From an uncultured Ruminococcus sp. (GTDB lineage Bacteria > Bacillota > Clostridia > Lachnospirales > Lachnospiraceae): 64,000 nucleotides of DNA. The notes under the pieces were generated by a model. The model ran no database searches, had not been told where the DNA came from, and saw only the letters and a list, made by a program, of their open reading frames with translations. The translations under genes were made by a program, and so were the position numbers. Below are positions 9,280-17,555 of the stretch, in pieces. Within the stretch, counting starts at the first letter, position 1. The number at the start of each line of letters is the position of its first letter. The stretch spans positions 62,001 to 126,000 of the forward strand of contig UQKK01000003.1 of assembly GCA_900541505.1 (NCBI GenBank), written 5' to 3'.

Positions 9280-10158
9280 ATGACGGGAGAAAAAGTCTTG
9301 ATTTTAACGGCGGCGCTCATCCTGATTTTCTGTATCGCGGAGATGGTGAGAGAACAGCGGACATTTCGGGTGACGAGGTACACCTTTCAGACAGAGAAAA
9401 TGCCCGATGATAAGGGTGCGATAAAGGCAGTCTTTCTCAGCGACCTGCACAACCAGGTATATGGAAAAGAAAATGACAGACTCTATGAGGCAATCCGGGC
9501 GGAGCATCCGGACGTCATCTTCATCGGCGGCGATATGCTGGTAGGAAAGCCTAAGATTTCGGCGGAGGCGGCAATCGAGTTCGTCAGGCGGCTGCCGGGG
9601 ATTTGTCCCGTATACACGGCAAATGGCAACCATGAACAGCGGATGAAGAAAAATCCCGCATATTATGGCGGTGAATATAGGTACAGGCGGATTCTCGCTA
9701 GGGCAGGAGTACATTTTCTGGAAAATGAGAACCGGCTTATTCACATTCGCGGAAATGTTCTGTGTGTCAGCGGGCTGGAGCTTCCGCTGTACACGTATAA
9801 AAAGTTTAAGACCCATCATGTGGAGGCAAAAGAGATAGAAAAATGCCTGGGAAAAGCGGACAGGGAGACGCTGCAGATTTTGCTGGCGCACAATCCGGCA
9901 TTTGTCAGCGCATATAAGGACTGGGGGGCGGATTTGATTCTCTGCGGACATCTGCACGGCGGCATGGTGCGGATTCCCGGCTGGCGGGGCGTCATCACGC
10001 CGCAGGTGCGGCTGTTCCCCAGATATTCCGGCGAGATGCGAACAGAGGGAAAACAGGCGGTTGTGGTGAGCAGGGGACTTGGCATGCACACGCTGAAAAT
10101 CCGTCTGTTCAATCCGGCGGAGGTGATTGCGCTCACCATATCCGGCAAAAAAGATTGA
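9280..10158 (+). CDS. Membrane-anchored metallophosphoesterase (YkuE/calcineurin-like)
   Basis: A 292-residue protein with one N-terminal membrane segment (about 5-22) and a calcineurin-like phosphoesterase domain. Metal-binding motifs appear in order: SDLHN, GGDM, GNHE, a later AHNP histidine and the GHLHGG pair. This two-metal fold hydrolyses phosphomonoesters or diesters, and YkuE-like members act near the membrane on lipid or envelope substrates. The ATG follows GAGGAGG. The stop sits just before the scpA promoter. Confidence 0.9.
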   Translation: MTGEKVLILTAALILIFCIAEMVREQRTFRVTRYTFQTEKMPDDKGAIKAVFLSDLHNQVYGKENDRLYEAIRAEHPDVIFIGGDMLVGKPKISAEAAIEFVRRLPGICPVYTANGNHEQRMKKNPAYYGGEYRYRRILARAGVHFLENENRLIHIRGNVLCVSGLELPLYTYKKFKTHHVEAKEIEKCLGKADRETLQILLAHNPAFVSAYKDWGADLILCGHLHGGMVRIPGWRGVITPQVRLFPRYSGEMRTEGKQAVVVSRGLGMHTLKIRLFNPAEVIALTISGKKD

Positions 10159-10159
10159 C

Positions 10160-10188
10160 TTGTGCAATCGGGGATTTTCACTTATAAT
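10160..10188 (+). promoter_or_regulatory. Promoter for the scpAB operon
   Basis: TTGTGC, a 17-base spacer and a perfect TATAAT directly follow the metallophosphoesterase stop codon. The start of transcription near 10195 would give a leader of about 95 bases before scpA. Confidence 0.6.
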
Positions 10189-10216
10189 GGGTAACATCGG
10201 TGCAAAATGCCGGCAT

Positions 10217-10263
10217 GGTCGACAAAGGAAAAATTGCAGTCCTTTGCAGACGGATGTCGACAA
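10217..10263 (+). promoter_or_regulatory. Nested hairpins in the scpA leader
   Basis: An outer pair TCGAC...GTCGA brackets an inner perfect 7-bp stem CAAAGGA/TCCTTTG with a ten-base loop. The arrangement lies between the promoter and the scpA ribosome binding site, so it may act as a leader structure; there is no T-run. Confidence 0.35.
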
Positions 10264-10290
10264 CGGTGAAAACACGTATGTGGAGGAATC

Positions 10291-11034
10291 ATGGGGATAC
10301 CTGTAAAACTGGAAGTATTTGAAGGACCGCTGGACCTTCTCTTACATCTGATAGATAAAAATAAAATCGATATTTATGACATCCCAATCGTGGAGATTAC
10401 CGCGCAGTACATGGAGTATATCCGCAATATGCAGAGAGAGGATTTAAATGTCATGAGCGAGTTTCTTGTCATGGCGGCGACGCTTCTGGACATCAAGTGC
10501 AGGATGCTCCTTCCCAGGGAAGTGAATGAGGACGGGGAGGAAGAGGACCCGCGCAAGGAATTGGTTGAGCAATTGCTTCAGTACAAAATGTACAAGTACA
10601 TGGCGGAGGAGCTGCGGGACAGGCAGGTGGAGTCGGATTTTGTGATGTACAAAAAGCCCACTGTGCCGGAGGAAGTGCAGGAATATGAGGAACCTGTAGA
10701 TTTGGACGAGCTGTTAAAGGATTTGACCTTGTCAAAGCTCCATACCGTGTTTCAGGATGTTCTGAAGCGCCAGGATGAGAAGATTGACCCGGTGAGGAGC
10801 AAGTTTGGGAAAATCGAAAAAGAGGAAGTGACAGTGAATGAGAAGCTTTCTTATATCCGGGAATATCTGGACGGTCATCAGAGGTTTTCTTTCCGCCAGC
10901 TTTTAGAGAGGCAGAAGAGCAGGATGCAGGTGGTCGTGACGTTCCTTGCCATCCTGGAAATGATGAAAATGGGGACCATCCGTGTGGAACAGCAGGGAAT
11001 CTGTGATGAAATCATGATTGAAAGGAATATGTAA
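10291..11034 (+). CDS. scpA: Segregation and condensation protein A
   Basis: A 247-residue kleisin subunit of the SMC-ScpAB condensin, which compacts and segregates the chromosome. The N-terminus VFEGPLDLLLHLIDKNKIDI is the family hallmark for SMC contact, a charged middle follows, and a C-terminal winged helix includes the FLAILEMMKMG segment. Length is normal. The start follows GGAGG. It is followed after four bases by scpB, as in most Firmicutes. Confidence 0.97.
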   Translation: MGIPVKLEVFEGPLDLLLHLIDKNKIDIYDIPIVEITAQYMEYIRNMQREDLNVMSEFLVMAATLLDIKCRMLLPREVNEDGEEEDPRKELVEQLLQYKMYKYMAEELRDRQVESDFVMYKKPTVPEEVQEYEEPVDLDELLKDLTLSKLHTVFQDVLKRQDEKIDPVRSKFGKIEKEEVTVNEKLSYIREYLDGHQRFSFRQLLERQKSRMQVVVTFLAILEMMKMGTIRVEQQGICDEIMIERNM

Positions 11035-11038
11035 AAGC

Positions 11039-11608
11039 ATGGAGATAGAAAAATTGCAGGGTGTCATTGAGGCTATCCTCTTTACCATGGGCGATTCTGT
11101 GGAACTTAACAAAATTGCCGCTGCCATCGAGCACGATGAAGATACAACGCGCAAGCTCATCCACAATATGATGGATAAATATGAGTCGGATGACAGAGGG
11201 GTGCGCATTATCGAACTGGACAATGCTTTTCAGATGTGCACGAAGAAGGAAGCATACGAATATTTGATTCGCATCGCCAAGCAGCCCAAGCGCTACGTGC
11301 TCACGGATGTACTTTTAGAGACTCTCTCCATTATCGCTTACCGGCAGCCGGTGACGAAGCTGGAGATTGAGAAAATCCGCGGGGTAAAATCAGACCACGC
11401 GGTCAACAAGCTGGTGGAGTACGGACTTGTGGAAGAAAAAGGCAGGATGGAGGCGCCGGGCAGACCCCTTCTCTTTGGTACGACAGAAGAGTTTCTGCGG
11501 AAATTCAGCGTTCAGTCGCTGGACGAGCTGCCCTCCTTAAATGAAGAACAGATAGAGCAGTTCAAGGAAGAGGCGGAGGATGAGGCACAGCTGAAGCTGG
11601 ATATCTGA
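11039..11608 (+). CDS. scpB: Segregation and condensation protein B
   Basis: A 189-residue tandem winged-helix protein that dimerises and binds ScpA in the SMC complex. The conserved ETLSIIAYRQPVTK segment and the GRPLLFGTT segment are present. The ATG at 11039, four bases after the scpA stop, is chosen because the protein then begins MEIEKLQG as in homologues; an in-frame ATG at 11018 would overlap scpA. Translation is probably coupled to scpA. Confidence 0.96.
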   Translation: MEIEKLQGVIEAILFTMGDSVELNKIAAAIEHDEDTTRKLIHNMMDKYESDDRGVRIIELDNAFQMCTKKEAYEYLIRIAKQPKRYVLTDVLLETLSIIAYRQPVTKLEIEKIRGVKSDHAVNKLVEYGLVEEKGRMEAPGRPLLFGTTEEFLRKFSVQSLDELPSLNEEQIEQFKEEAEDEAQLKLDI

Positions 11609-11668
11609 TGTTCTATTTCCGGGACAGCAGGCATACATAGATAATAAACCTATGCTGTGGAGCAAAGA

Positions 11669-12889
11669 ATGAGAAAACGTATCCTGTGTACCGTTCTGGC
11701 TGTTATGATGTGCCTGTGTTTTGCCGCAGGCGCTGATGCAGAAGAAAATACAATAGAAGAACCGGAAAATTTATACGCCCAGTCGGCAGTTTTGATGGAT
11801 ACGGACAGCGGGCGTATTTTGTTTGCCAAAAACGGACAAGATGAACGCCCCATGGCGAGCACCACCAAGATTATGACCTGTATCCTCGCTCTGGAAAACA
11901 GGAAACCGGAGGATAAAGTGACTGTCAGCGCTAAGGCAGCCTCACAGCCGGAGGTCAGGCTGGGAATGAGGGAAGGACAGCAGTTTTACCTCAAAGACCT
12001 TTTGTATTCCCTTATGCTGGAATCACACAATGACAGTGCGGTTGCCATTGCGGAACACATCGGTGGGAGCGTGGAGGGATTCGCGGATATGATGAATGAC
12101 AAGGCACGGGAGCTGGGCTGTACCGATACCTATTTCATCACACCCAATGGTCTGGACGCAGCAGATGAAACGGGAATCCACCACACGACCGCCGCAGATT
12201 TGGCGGCGGTGATGAAGTACTGTATCATGGATTCCCCGCAGACGGAGGCATTTTTGCAGATTACCGGGACAAAAGAATATCAGTTTAAAGATTGTGAAGG
12301 GCAGGGAAGTTACCACTGCGCCAACCACAATGCCTTTTTAAATATGATGGAAGGGGCGTTTTCGGGAAAAACCGGATTCACAGCGGATGCGGGGTACTGT
12401 TATGTGGGAGCTCTCTCTGACGGGGAGCGGACTTTCATCGTCGCGCTGCTCGCCTGCGGCTGGCCAAACAACAAAGGATATAAGTGGTCGGATACGCGAA
12501 AGCTCATGAATTACGGGTTGGAAAATTATGCGTACCGGGATGTGTGGGAAAATCTGCCTGATACAAATATCCCTGTCGAGGACGGAGTGACAGACAATTC
12601 CGCTCCGGGCGATTCTCTTGAGGTGACGGCCCTGACAGAAGAGAGAGAATATCGAGTCCTTCTGCGCAGTGATGAGGAGGTGGAAGTTGCCTTTTCCCTG
12701 CCGGAGAAAATAAAAGCACCGGTGAGAACGGGGGATGTGCTGGGAAAAGCAGTGTATTCCCTGAACGGGGAAACACTGGCAGAATATGAGATTGTGGCAA
12801 AAAACAGCATCGAGGAGCGTTCTTTTGCCTGGAGCGCAGCCTATGTGCTGAAAACATATTTTCTCAATGAGAATCGCACGGTAGATTAA
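11669..12889 (+). CDS. D-alanyl-D-alanine carboxypeptidase (DacF/DacB-like)
   Basis: A 406-residue exported serine carboxypeptidase, paralogous to the one at 7.9 kb. The signal peptide ends near GADA. Motifs are STTK (SxxK), SHN (SxN) and KTGFT (KTG), followed by a PBP5-type C-terminal domain. The ATG at 11669 is preferred because GTGGAG six bases upstream serves as the ribosome binding site; an upstream in-frame GTG at 11657 is the alternative. In Bacillus subtilis a sporulation dacB also lies near scpAB, so a spore-cortex role is plausible but unproven here. Confidence 0.92.
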   Translation: MRKRILCTVLAVMMCLCFAAGADAEENTIEEPENLYAQSAVLMDTDSGRILFAKNGQDERPMASTTKIMTCILALENRKPEDKVTVSAKAASQPEVRLGMREGQQFYLKDLLYSLMLESHNDSAVAIAEHIGGSVEGFADMMNDKARELGCTDTYFITPNGLDAADETGIHHTTAADLAAVMKYCIMDSPQTEAFLQITGTKEYQFKDCEGQGSYHCANHNAFLNMMEGAFSGKTGFTADAGYCYVGALSDGERTFIVALLACGWPNNKGYKWSDTRKLMNYGLENYAYRDVWENLPDTNIPVEDGVTDNSAPGDSLEVTALTEEREYRVLLRSDEEVEVAFSLPEKIKAPVRTGDVLGKAVYSLNGETLAEYEIVAKNSIEERSFAWSAAYVLKTYFLNENRTVD

Positions 12890-12916
12890 AATTAATCAAT
12901 ACAAATGATTAATTTT
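12888..12916. repeat. Perfect 11-bp palindrome upstream of the leuA-like gene
   Basis: AAAATTAATCA and its exact complement TGATTAATTTT are separated by 7 bases; the left arm overlaps the carboxypeptidase stop codon. It is too AT-rich for a strong terminator, although T residues end the right arm. Its position 87 bases before a gene that carries its own DNA-binding domain makes an operator plausible. Confidence 0.5.
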
Positions 12917-13002
12917 GTCACTGGTTTCTGGCGGATGACTGTGATAGTATAGGGAAAGATAAAAAAAGACAACTAAATTGATAAAATATAAGGAGAAATA
13001 AG

Positions 13003-14994
13003 ATGGAAAATTACAAGAAATATGAGAGAAGCTATTTTATGCCGCCGGAGCCCTGCTATGACTGGGTGAAAAAAGACCATATCGATAAGGCGCCTATCTG
13101 GTGCAGCGTGGATTTAAGAGACGGAAACCAGGCTTTGATTGAGCCCATGAGCCTGGAAGAGAAACTGGAGTTTTTCCAGCTCCTGGTTGATGTGGGATTC
13201 AAATCCATCGAAGTGGGTTTCCCGGCAGCCTCGGAGACGGAGTACCAGTTTTTGCGTACCTTGATTGAGCAGAACATGATACCCGATGATGTGACCATTC
13301 AGGTGCTCACGCAGGCAAGGGACCACATCATAAAAAGGACATTTGAGGCAGTAAAAGGAGCGCCCCACGCTGTAATACATGTATACAATTCTACATCCGT
13401 TGCACAGAGAGAGCAGGTGTTCAAAAAAGATAAAGAACAGATTAAGAAAATCGCTGTGGACGGCGCCAAACTTTTAAAGAAACTGGCGGAAGAGACGGAG
13501 GGCAACTTTACTTTCCAGTACAGCCCGGAGAGCTTCCAGGGGACGGAAGTGGACTACGCGCTGGATGTGTGCAACGCAGTGCTGAAGGTGTGGAAGCCCA
13601 CGAAGAAGAACAAAGCTATCATCAATCTGCCAACGACGGTGGAGAACGCTATGCCGCACGTCTTTGCCAGCCAGGTAGAGTATTTTGATAAACATTTGTA
13701 CAGCAGAGAGAATGTCATCCTCTCCTTACATCCGCACAATGACAGAGGTTCCGGTATCAGTGATGCAGAGCTGGGAATCCTGGCAGGAGCGGACAGGATT
13801 GAAGGAACTCTTTTCGGAAACGGAGAGCGGACCGGAAACGTGGATATCGTTACGCTGGCGATGAACATGTTCTCCCACGGGGTGGACCCGGAACTGGATT
13901 TCACGAATATGAGCGATATCTGCGAAGTGTATGAGCGTGTGACGAGAATGAAAGTTTCTCCCCGCCAGCCATATGCAGGGGAATTGGTATTTACCGCGTT
14001 TTCCGGCTCTCACCAGGATGCCATCGCCAAGGGAATGGCATGGAGAGAGGAGCATGACAACAAGACCTGGACAGTGCCGTACCTGCCAATCGACCCGCAG
14101 GATGTGGGGCGCCGCTATGATTCCGATGTTATCCGTATCAACAGTCAGTCCGGTAAGGGAGGCGTCAACTACATACTGAAGCAGAGTTTTGGAATCAGCC
14201 TTCCGGAGAAGATGAGGGAGGAGGTCGGCTATCTTGTAAAAGATGTGTCCGACAAAGCACACAAGGAATTGAGCCCGGACTGGGTATACCATATCTTCGA
14301 GGACAATTACATCAATGCCAAGAGCATTTTCACTGTGGATGAGTGCCATTTCAAACAGGAGGACGGCATCGTCGCGGAGGCGACCATCCACCACAAAGGC
14401 AACAACCGCCTCATCACAGGTGTGGGAAATGGGCGTCTGGATGCGGTGAGCAATGCCATCAAGCATTACTTTGACGTCAGCTATGAACTGGCATTCTATG
14501 AGGAACACTCCCTGACAAAAGGGTCCTCCTCCCGCGCGGTAGCCTATGTAGGTGTCATCTGTAATAAGAAGAGATACTGGGGCGTGGGAATCGATGCGGA
14601 TATCATCAAGGCATCTGTGGAAGCGCTGGTTGTAGCGGTAAATAAAATCGAGGAGATAGCAAATTCCGATGTCTGCAAGGATGAAAGACTTCTGGAGATT
14701 ACCAACTATATCTATGCGAATTATAAGGATGTGACGCTGGACGATTTATCCGAGAAGTTCTTCCTCTCCAAGCCCTATCTCTCCAAATATATCAAGGAGA
14801 AATCCGGCATGACCTTCGGGGATATCCTGAAAAAGGTGCGGATGAAAAAGGCGAGGGCGATGCTGCGCAGCAGCAATGCTACGGTGGAGAGTATCGCGGA
14901 GTCCGTGGGATACCAGAATGTAGAGCATTTTAACCGGATATTTAAGAAGATGTACCAGATTACACCGGTACAGTTCCGGAACAGAAAAGGATAA
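13003..14994 (+). CDS. leuA: 2-isopropylmalate synthase fused to an AraC-type DNA-binding domain
   Basis: A 663-residue protein. Residues 1 to about 420 are a DRE-TIM-type synthase condensing acetyl-CoA with 2-oxoisovalerate, the first step of leucine synthesis: DLRDGNQ (residues 37-43), the metal-binding HPHNDRG, and GNGERTGN are present, in the long fungal/actinobacterial subtype. About 430-550 is the LeuA dimer/allosteric domain, where leucine normally binds. Residues 560-663 are unlike any part of LeuA and match a two-helix-turn-helix AraC domain: TLDDLSEKFFLSKPYLSKYI is the first HTH, and SIAESVGYQNVEHFNRIFKK with the ITPVQFR end is the second. The frame is continuous, so this is a true fusion. 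AAGGAG precedes the ATG. No T-box leader is visible. Confidence 0.93.
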   Translation: MENYKKYERSYFMPPEPCYDWVKKDHIDKAPIWCSVDLRDGNQALIEPMSLEEKLEFFQLLVDVGFKSIEVGFPAASETEYQFLRTLIEQNMIPDDVTIQVLTQARDHIIKRTFEAVKGAPHAVIHVYNSTSVAQREQVFKKDKEQIKKIAVDGAKLLKKLAEETEGNFTFQYSPESFQGTEVDYALDVCNAVLKVWKPTKKNKAIINLPTTVENAMPHVFASQVEYFDKHLYSRENVILSLHPHNDRGSGISDAELGILAGADRIEGTLFGNGERTGNVDIVTLAMNMFSHGVDPELDFTNMSDICEVYERVTRMKVSPRQPYAGELVFTAFSGSHQDAIAKGMAWREEHDNKTWTVPYLPIDPQDVGRRYDSDVIRINSQSGKGGVNYILKQSFGISLPEKMREEVGYLVKDVSDKAHKELSPDWVYHIFEDNYINAKSIFTVDECHFKQEDGIVAEATIHHKGNNRLITGVGNGRLDAVSNAIKHYFDVSYELAFYEEHSLTKGSSSRAVAYVGVICNKKRYWGVGIDADIIKASVEALVVAVNKIEEIANSDVCKDERLLEITNYIYANYKDVTLDDLSEKFFLSKPYLSKYIKEKSGMTFGDILKKVRMKKARAMLRSSNATVESIAESVGYQNVEHFNRIFKKMYQITPVQFRNRKG

Positions 14995-14997
14995 AGA

Positions 14998-15035
14998 AAA
15001 AGAACAGCAAACGATAAATAAAAGAACAGCAAACG
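14998..15035 (+). repeat. 16-bp direct repeat after leuA
   Basis: Two identical copies of AAAAGAACAGCAAACG at 14998-15013 and 15020-15035, a 22-base period. They precede the leuA terminator. The rest of the 14995-15295 gap holds the terminator, a palindrome and the promoter of the next operon. Confidence 0.6.
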
Positions 15036-15066
15036 GGACTTCCTGCACGGCGGGGAGTCCGTTTTC
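15033..15066 (+). terminator. Intrinsic terminator after leuA
   Basis: A GC-rich stem with one bulge (ACGGGACTTCC against GGGGAGTCCGT) and an eight-base loop is followed by TTTT. Confidence 0.7.
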
Positions 15067-15165
15067 ATGCGCGGGAAAGCCCGGGCTTAAAGACTGCCGC
15101 GATACGTGAATATGCGGCTTTATGCGTTCGGCGACTCTGCGTTTTACGCCGGAGATTTCCATGTG

Positions 15166-15182
15166 TTTTCACTATGTGAAAA
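15166..15182. repeat. Palindrome upstream of the decarboxylase promoter
   Basis: TTTTCAC-TAT-GTGAAAA, perfect 7-bp arms, lying 25 bases upstream of the -35. Its size and place fit a transcription-factor site for the decarboxylase operon. Confidence 0.4.
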
Positions 15183-15207
15183 AAATGTCATTTTCCGCAT
15201 TTATGAA

Positions 15208-15236
15208 TTGAAATTTGCGGACAAGTAGTATATACT
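15208..15236 (+). promoter_or_regulatory. Promoter of the sodium-pump decarboxylase operon
   Basis: TTGAAA, a 17-base spacer, then TATACT; the start of transcription falls near 15243, about 50 bases before the first gene. GGAGG precedes its ATG. Confidence 0.75.
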
Positions 15237-15295
15237 AAAATAGGCAGAAATTTTGGTTTATGTTCAACAAATTTTTTTATATGGAGGGCTAGAAT

Positions 15296-16735
15296 ATGAG
15301 CTACAATGCAACAGGAAACTCCGCAAGCAGAAGAATTGCCGCTATGCTTGATGAGGGGAGCTTCGTTGAAATCGGCGGTGCTGTCACAGCCAGAAGCACA
15401 GATTTCAACCTGCAGGCAAAAGAGACTCCGTCTGACGGTGTTATCACCGGTTACGGAGTGATTGATGGAAATCTTGTGTATGTATACAGCCAGGATGCCA
15501 CAGTATTAAAAGGCGCCATTGGCGAGATGCATGCGAAAAAGATTGCCAACATCTATGACATGGCAATGAAGATGGGTGCACCGGTTATCGGTCTGATTGA
15601 CTGTGCGGGCTTAAGACTCCAGGAGGCGACAGATGCTCTGGAGGCATTTGGAAGCCTTTACTACAAACAGTCCATGGCGTCCGGAGTTGTTCCGCAGATT
15701 ACTGCTATTTTCGGTATGTGCGGCGGCGGACTTGCGATTGTGCCGGGTCTGACAGACTTTACATTTATGGAGAGCAAGGACGGTAAATTGTTCGTTAATT
15801 CTCCGAATGCCCTGGAAGGCAATGAGATTTCCAAGTGCGATACATCCAGCGCGCAGTATCAGAGCGAGACAGCGGGACTGGTGGACGGAATCGGGACAGA
15901 GGAAGAAATCTTAGGACAGATTCGTTCTCTCGTTTGCATGATTCCGGCAAATTATGAAGATGACCTCTCCTATGAGGAGTGTACAGATGACCTGAACCGT
16001 GTCTGTGGAGAAATCGCAAACGCAGCGGAGGACACATCCATTGCACTGGCGATGATTTCAGACAACCAGGTTTTCTTTGAGACAAAGAAAGAATATGCAA
16101 AGGATATGGTTACCGGATTTATCCGCCTCAATGGAATGACAGTGGGCGCGGTTGCAAACCGTTCCAAAGTTTACGACGAGGAAGGAAACGTGGCGGCTGA
16201 ATTTGACTGTGCGCTTTCCGTAGAGGGATGCAAGAAGGCAATCGACTTTGTGAATTTCTGTGACGCATTCTCTATTCCGGTCCTCACACTGACAAATGTG
16301 GCAGGATTTGCGGCGACCGTTGAGTCTGAGAAGAACATGGCAAGAGCGGTAGCGAGAATGACCTATACATTTGCAAACGCTACTGTACCGAAGGTAAATG
16401 TCATTGTAGGCAAGGCTTATGGCAGTGCTTATGTGGCAATGAACAGCAAATCCATCGGCGCGGATATGGTTTATGCATGGCCGACAGCAGAAATCGGTAT
16501 GATGGATTCTGCACTGGCAGCGAAGATTATGTATGCGGACGCAGATGCGGATACGCTGAAAGAAAAAGCGGCAGAATATAAAGAACTGCAGTCCAGCCCG
16601 ATGTCTGCGGCGAGAAGAGGATATGTAGATGCAATCATTGAACCGGCAGACACAAGAAAATATGTGATTGGAGCATTTGAGATGCTGTTCACAAAGAGAG
16701 AGGACCGTCCGGACAAAAAGCACGGAACGGTTTAG
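15296..16735 (+). CDS. Acyl-CoA carboxyltransferase subunit (methylmalonyl-CoA decarboxylase alpha-like)
   Basis: A 479-residue member of the biotin-dependent acyl-CoA carboxyltransferase family (MmdA/GcdA/PccB/12S). It has the two crotonase-fold halves; the first holds the oxyanion motif around GMCGGGLAIVPG and the second the GKAYGSAYVAMNSK segment. It should move carboxyl from an acyl-CoA, most likely methylmalonyl-CoA or a related thioester, to biotin on the carrier protein encoded two genes downstream. It is somewhat shorter than typical MmdA (about 510). First gene of a five-gene operon with the gamma-like subunit, biotin carrier, membrane beta subunit and a 5S-type subunit. Exact acyl-CoA specificity is inferred only from operon content. 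Confidence 0.88.
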   Translation: MSYNATGNSASRRIAAMLDEGSFVEIGGAVTARSTDFNLQAKETPSDGVITGYGVIDGNLVYVYSQDATVLKGAIGEMHAKKIANIYDMAMKMGAPVIGLIDCAGLRLQEATDALEAFGSLYYKQSMASGVVPQITAIFGMCGGGLAIVPGLTDFTFMESKDGKLFVNSPNALEGNEISKCDTSSAQYQSETAGLVDGIGTEEEILGQIRSLVCMIPANYEDDLSYEECTDDLNRVCGEIANAAEDTSIALAMISDNQVFFETKKEYAKDMVTGFIRLNGMTVGAVANRSKVYDEEGNVAAEFDCALSVEGCKKAIDFVNFCDAFSIPVLTLTNVAGFAATVESEKNMARAVARMTYTFANATVPKVNVIVGKAYGSAYVAMNSKSIGADMVYAWPTAEIGMMDSALAAKIMYADADADTLKEKAAEYKELQSSPMSAARRGYVDAIIEPADTRKYVIGAFEMLFTKREDRPDKKHGTV

Positions 16736-16749
16736 TGAGGTGAGGCGAA

Positions 16750-17538
16750 GTGAAGAAAAAAATTAGTATATTGGGACTTGCCCTCATCCTCGTCCTTGGA
16801 TTTACAGGATGTGGCAGCAAGTCCGCAGATTCATCAGATTATGACAAAACCGCTCTGTCAGAGCAGGCAGACTTTATCATCGAGAGCTTCAGCGGCATGA
16901 CAGAAGAGAGTGTGGAAGCATTCGCAGAGATGTCGGATATGGAAGCAAATCTTACTGTTCTCATGAACTGGGGAATGAGAACTGAGCCGGATGATTTCAT
17001 GGCAATGATGGAGGCATGGCTTGCCGGGCAGGATGAGTGCGGGACATATGTAAGCCATGGTGATTTTGAGATGGAGACCTCGAACGAAGGTGTGACACTC
17101 AGCGCACCGGCAGAGTTTGAAGACCGGGACGGCACCATAGAATTTGCATTTGATGAAGATGGAAATATGGAGAGCCTGACGGTGAGCGCCAAATATTCGA
17201 TGGGCGAGATTCTTGAAAAAGCAGGACTTAACACCATATTGGGAATGGGAACCGTATTCGTAGTATTGATATTTATTTCATTTATTATTTCCCTGTTTAA
17301 GTTCATCCCTGCAATTGAAAAGAAATTTAAGAAACAGGCGAAGACAGAACCAGTGAAACCGGCTCCGAAACCGGCAGCGCCAGCGGCACCGGTCGCAGTG
17401 GCAGAGCCTGAACCAGACCTGGGAGATGAAGAACTGGCGGCAGTTATCGCTGCGGCAGTTGCGGCTTCTGAGGAGGTTTCCCCGGAGGGATTCATCGTTC
17501 GTTCAATTAAGAGAAGAAAAACAAATAAATGGAATTAA
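16750..17538 (+). CDS. OadG-family gamma subunit with an extra N-terminal lipoprotein domain
   Basis: A 262-residue protein with GTG start. Residues 1-21 are a lipoprotein signal ending FTGC. Residues about 25-150 form an acidic extracytoplasmic domain of unknown fold. A single membrane segment (about 160-185, FVVLIFISFIISLFKF) then leads to a basic stretch, a Pro/Ala linker and a cytoplasmic tail, which is the OadG arrangement. OadG normally is only 80-140 residues and holds the sodium-pump complex together. The lipid-anchored outer domain is an unusual addition. It sits between the carboxyltransferase and biotin-carrier genes. Confidence 0.8.
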   Translation: MKKKISILGLALILVLGFTGCGSKSADSSDYDKTALSEQADFIIESFSGMTEESVEAFAEMSDMEANLTVLMNWGMRTEPDDFMAMMEAWLAGQDECGTYVSHGDFEMETSNEGVTLSAPAEFEDRDGTIEFAFDEDGNMESLTVSAKYSMGEILEKAGLNTILGMGTVFVVLIFISFIISLFKFIPAIEKKFKKQAKTEPVKPAPKPAAPAAPVAVAEPEPDLGDEELAAVIAAAVAASEEVSPEGFIVRSIKRRKTNKWN

Positions 17539-17555
17539 TCAGGAGGAAATATACA

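Noticed and set aside
9304..10275. 323-codon open frame on the minus strand
   Set aside because: Antisense to the metallophosphoesterase with all its metal motifs; no ribosome binding site or recognisable domain.
12890..13002. T-box or other leucine riboswitch before leuA
   Set aside because: The leader is only about 110 bases, with no T-box consensus, no specifier loop and no terminator/antiterminator pair.
13726..14508. 260-codon open frame on the minus strand
   Set aside because: Lies antisense inside the LeuA domain and has no recognisable protein features.
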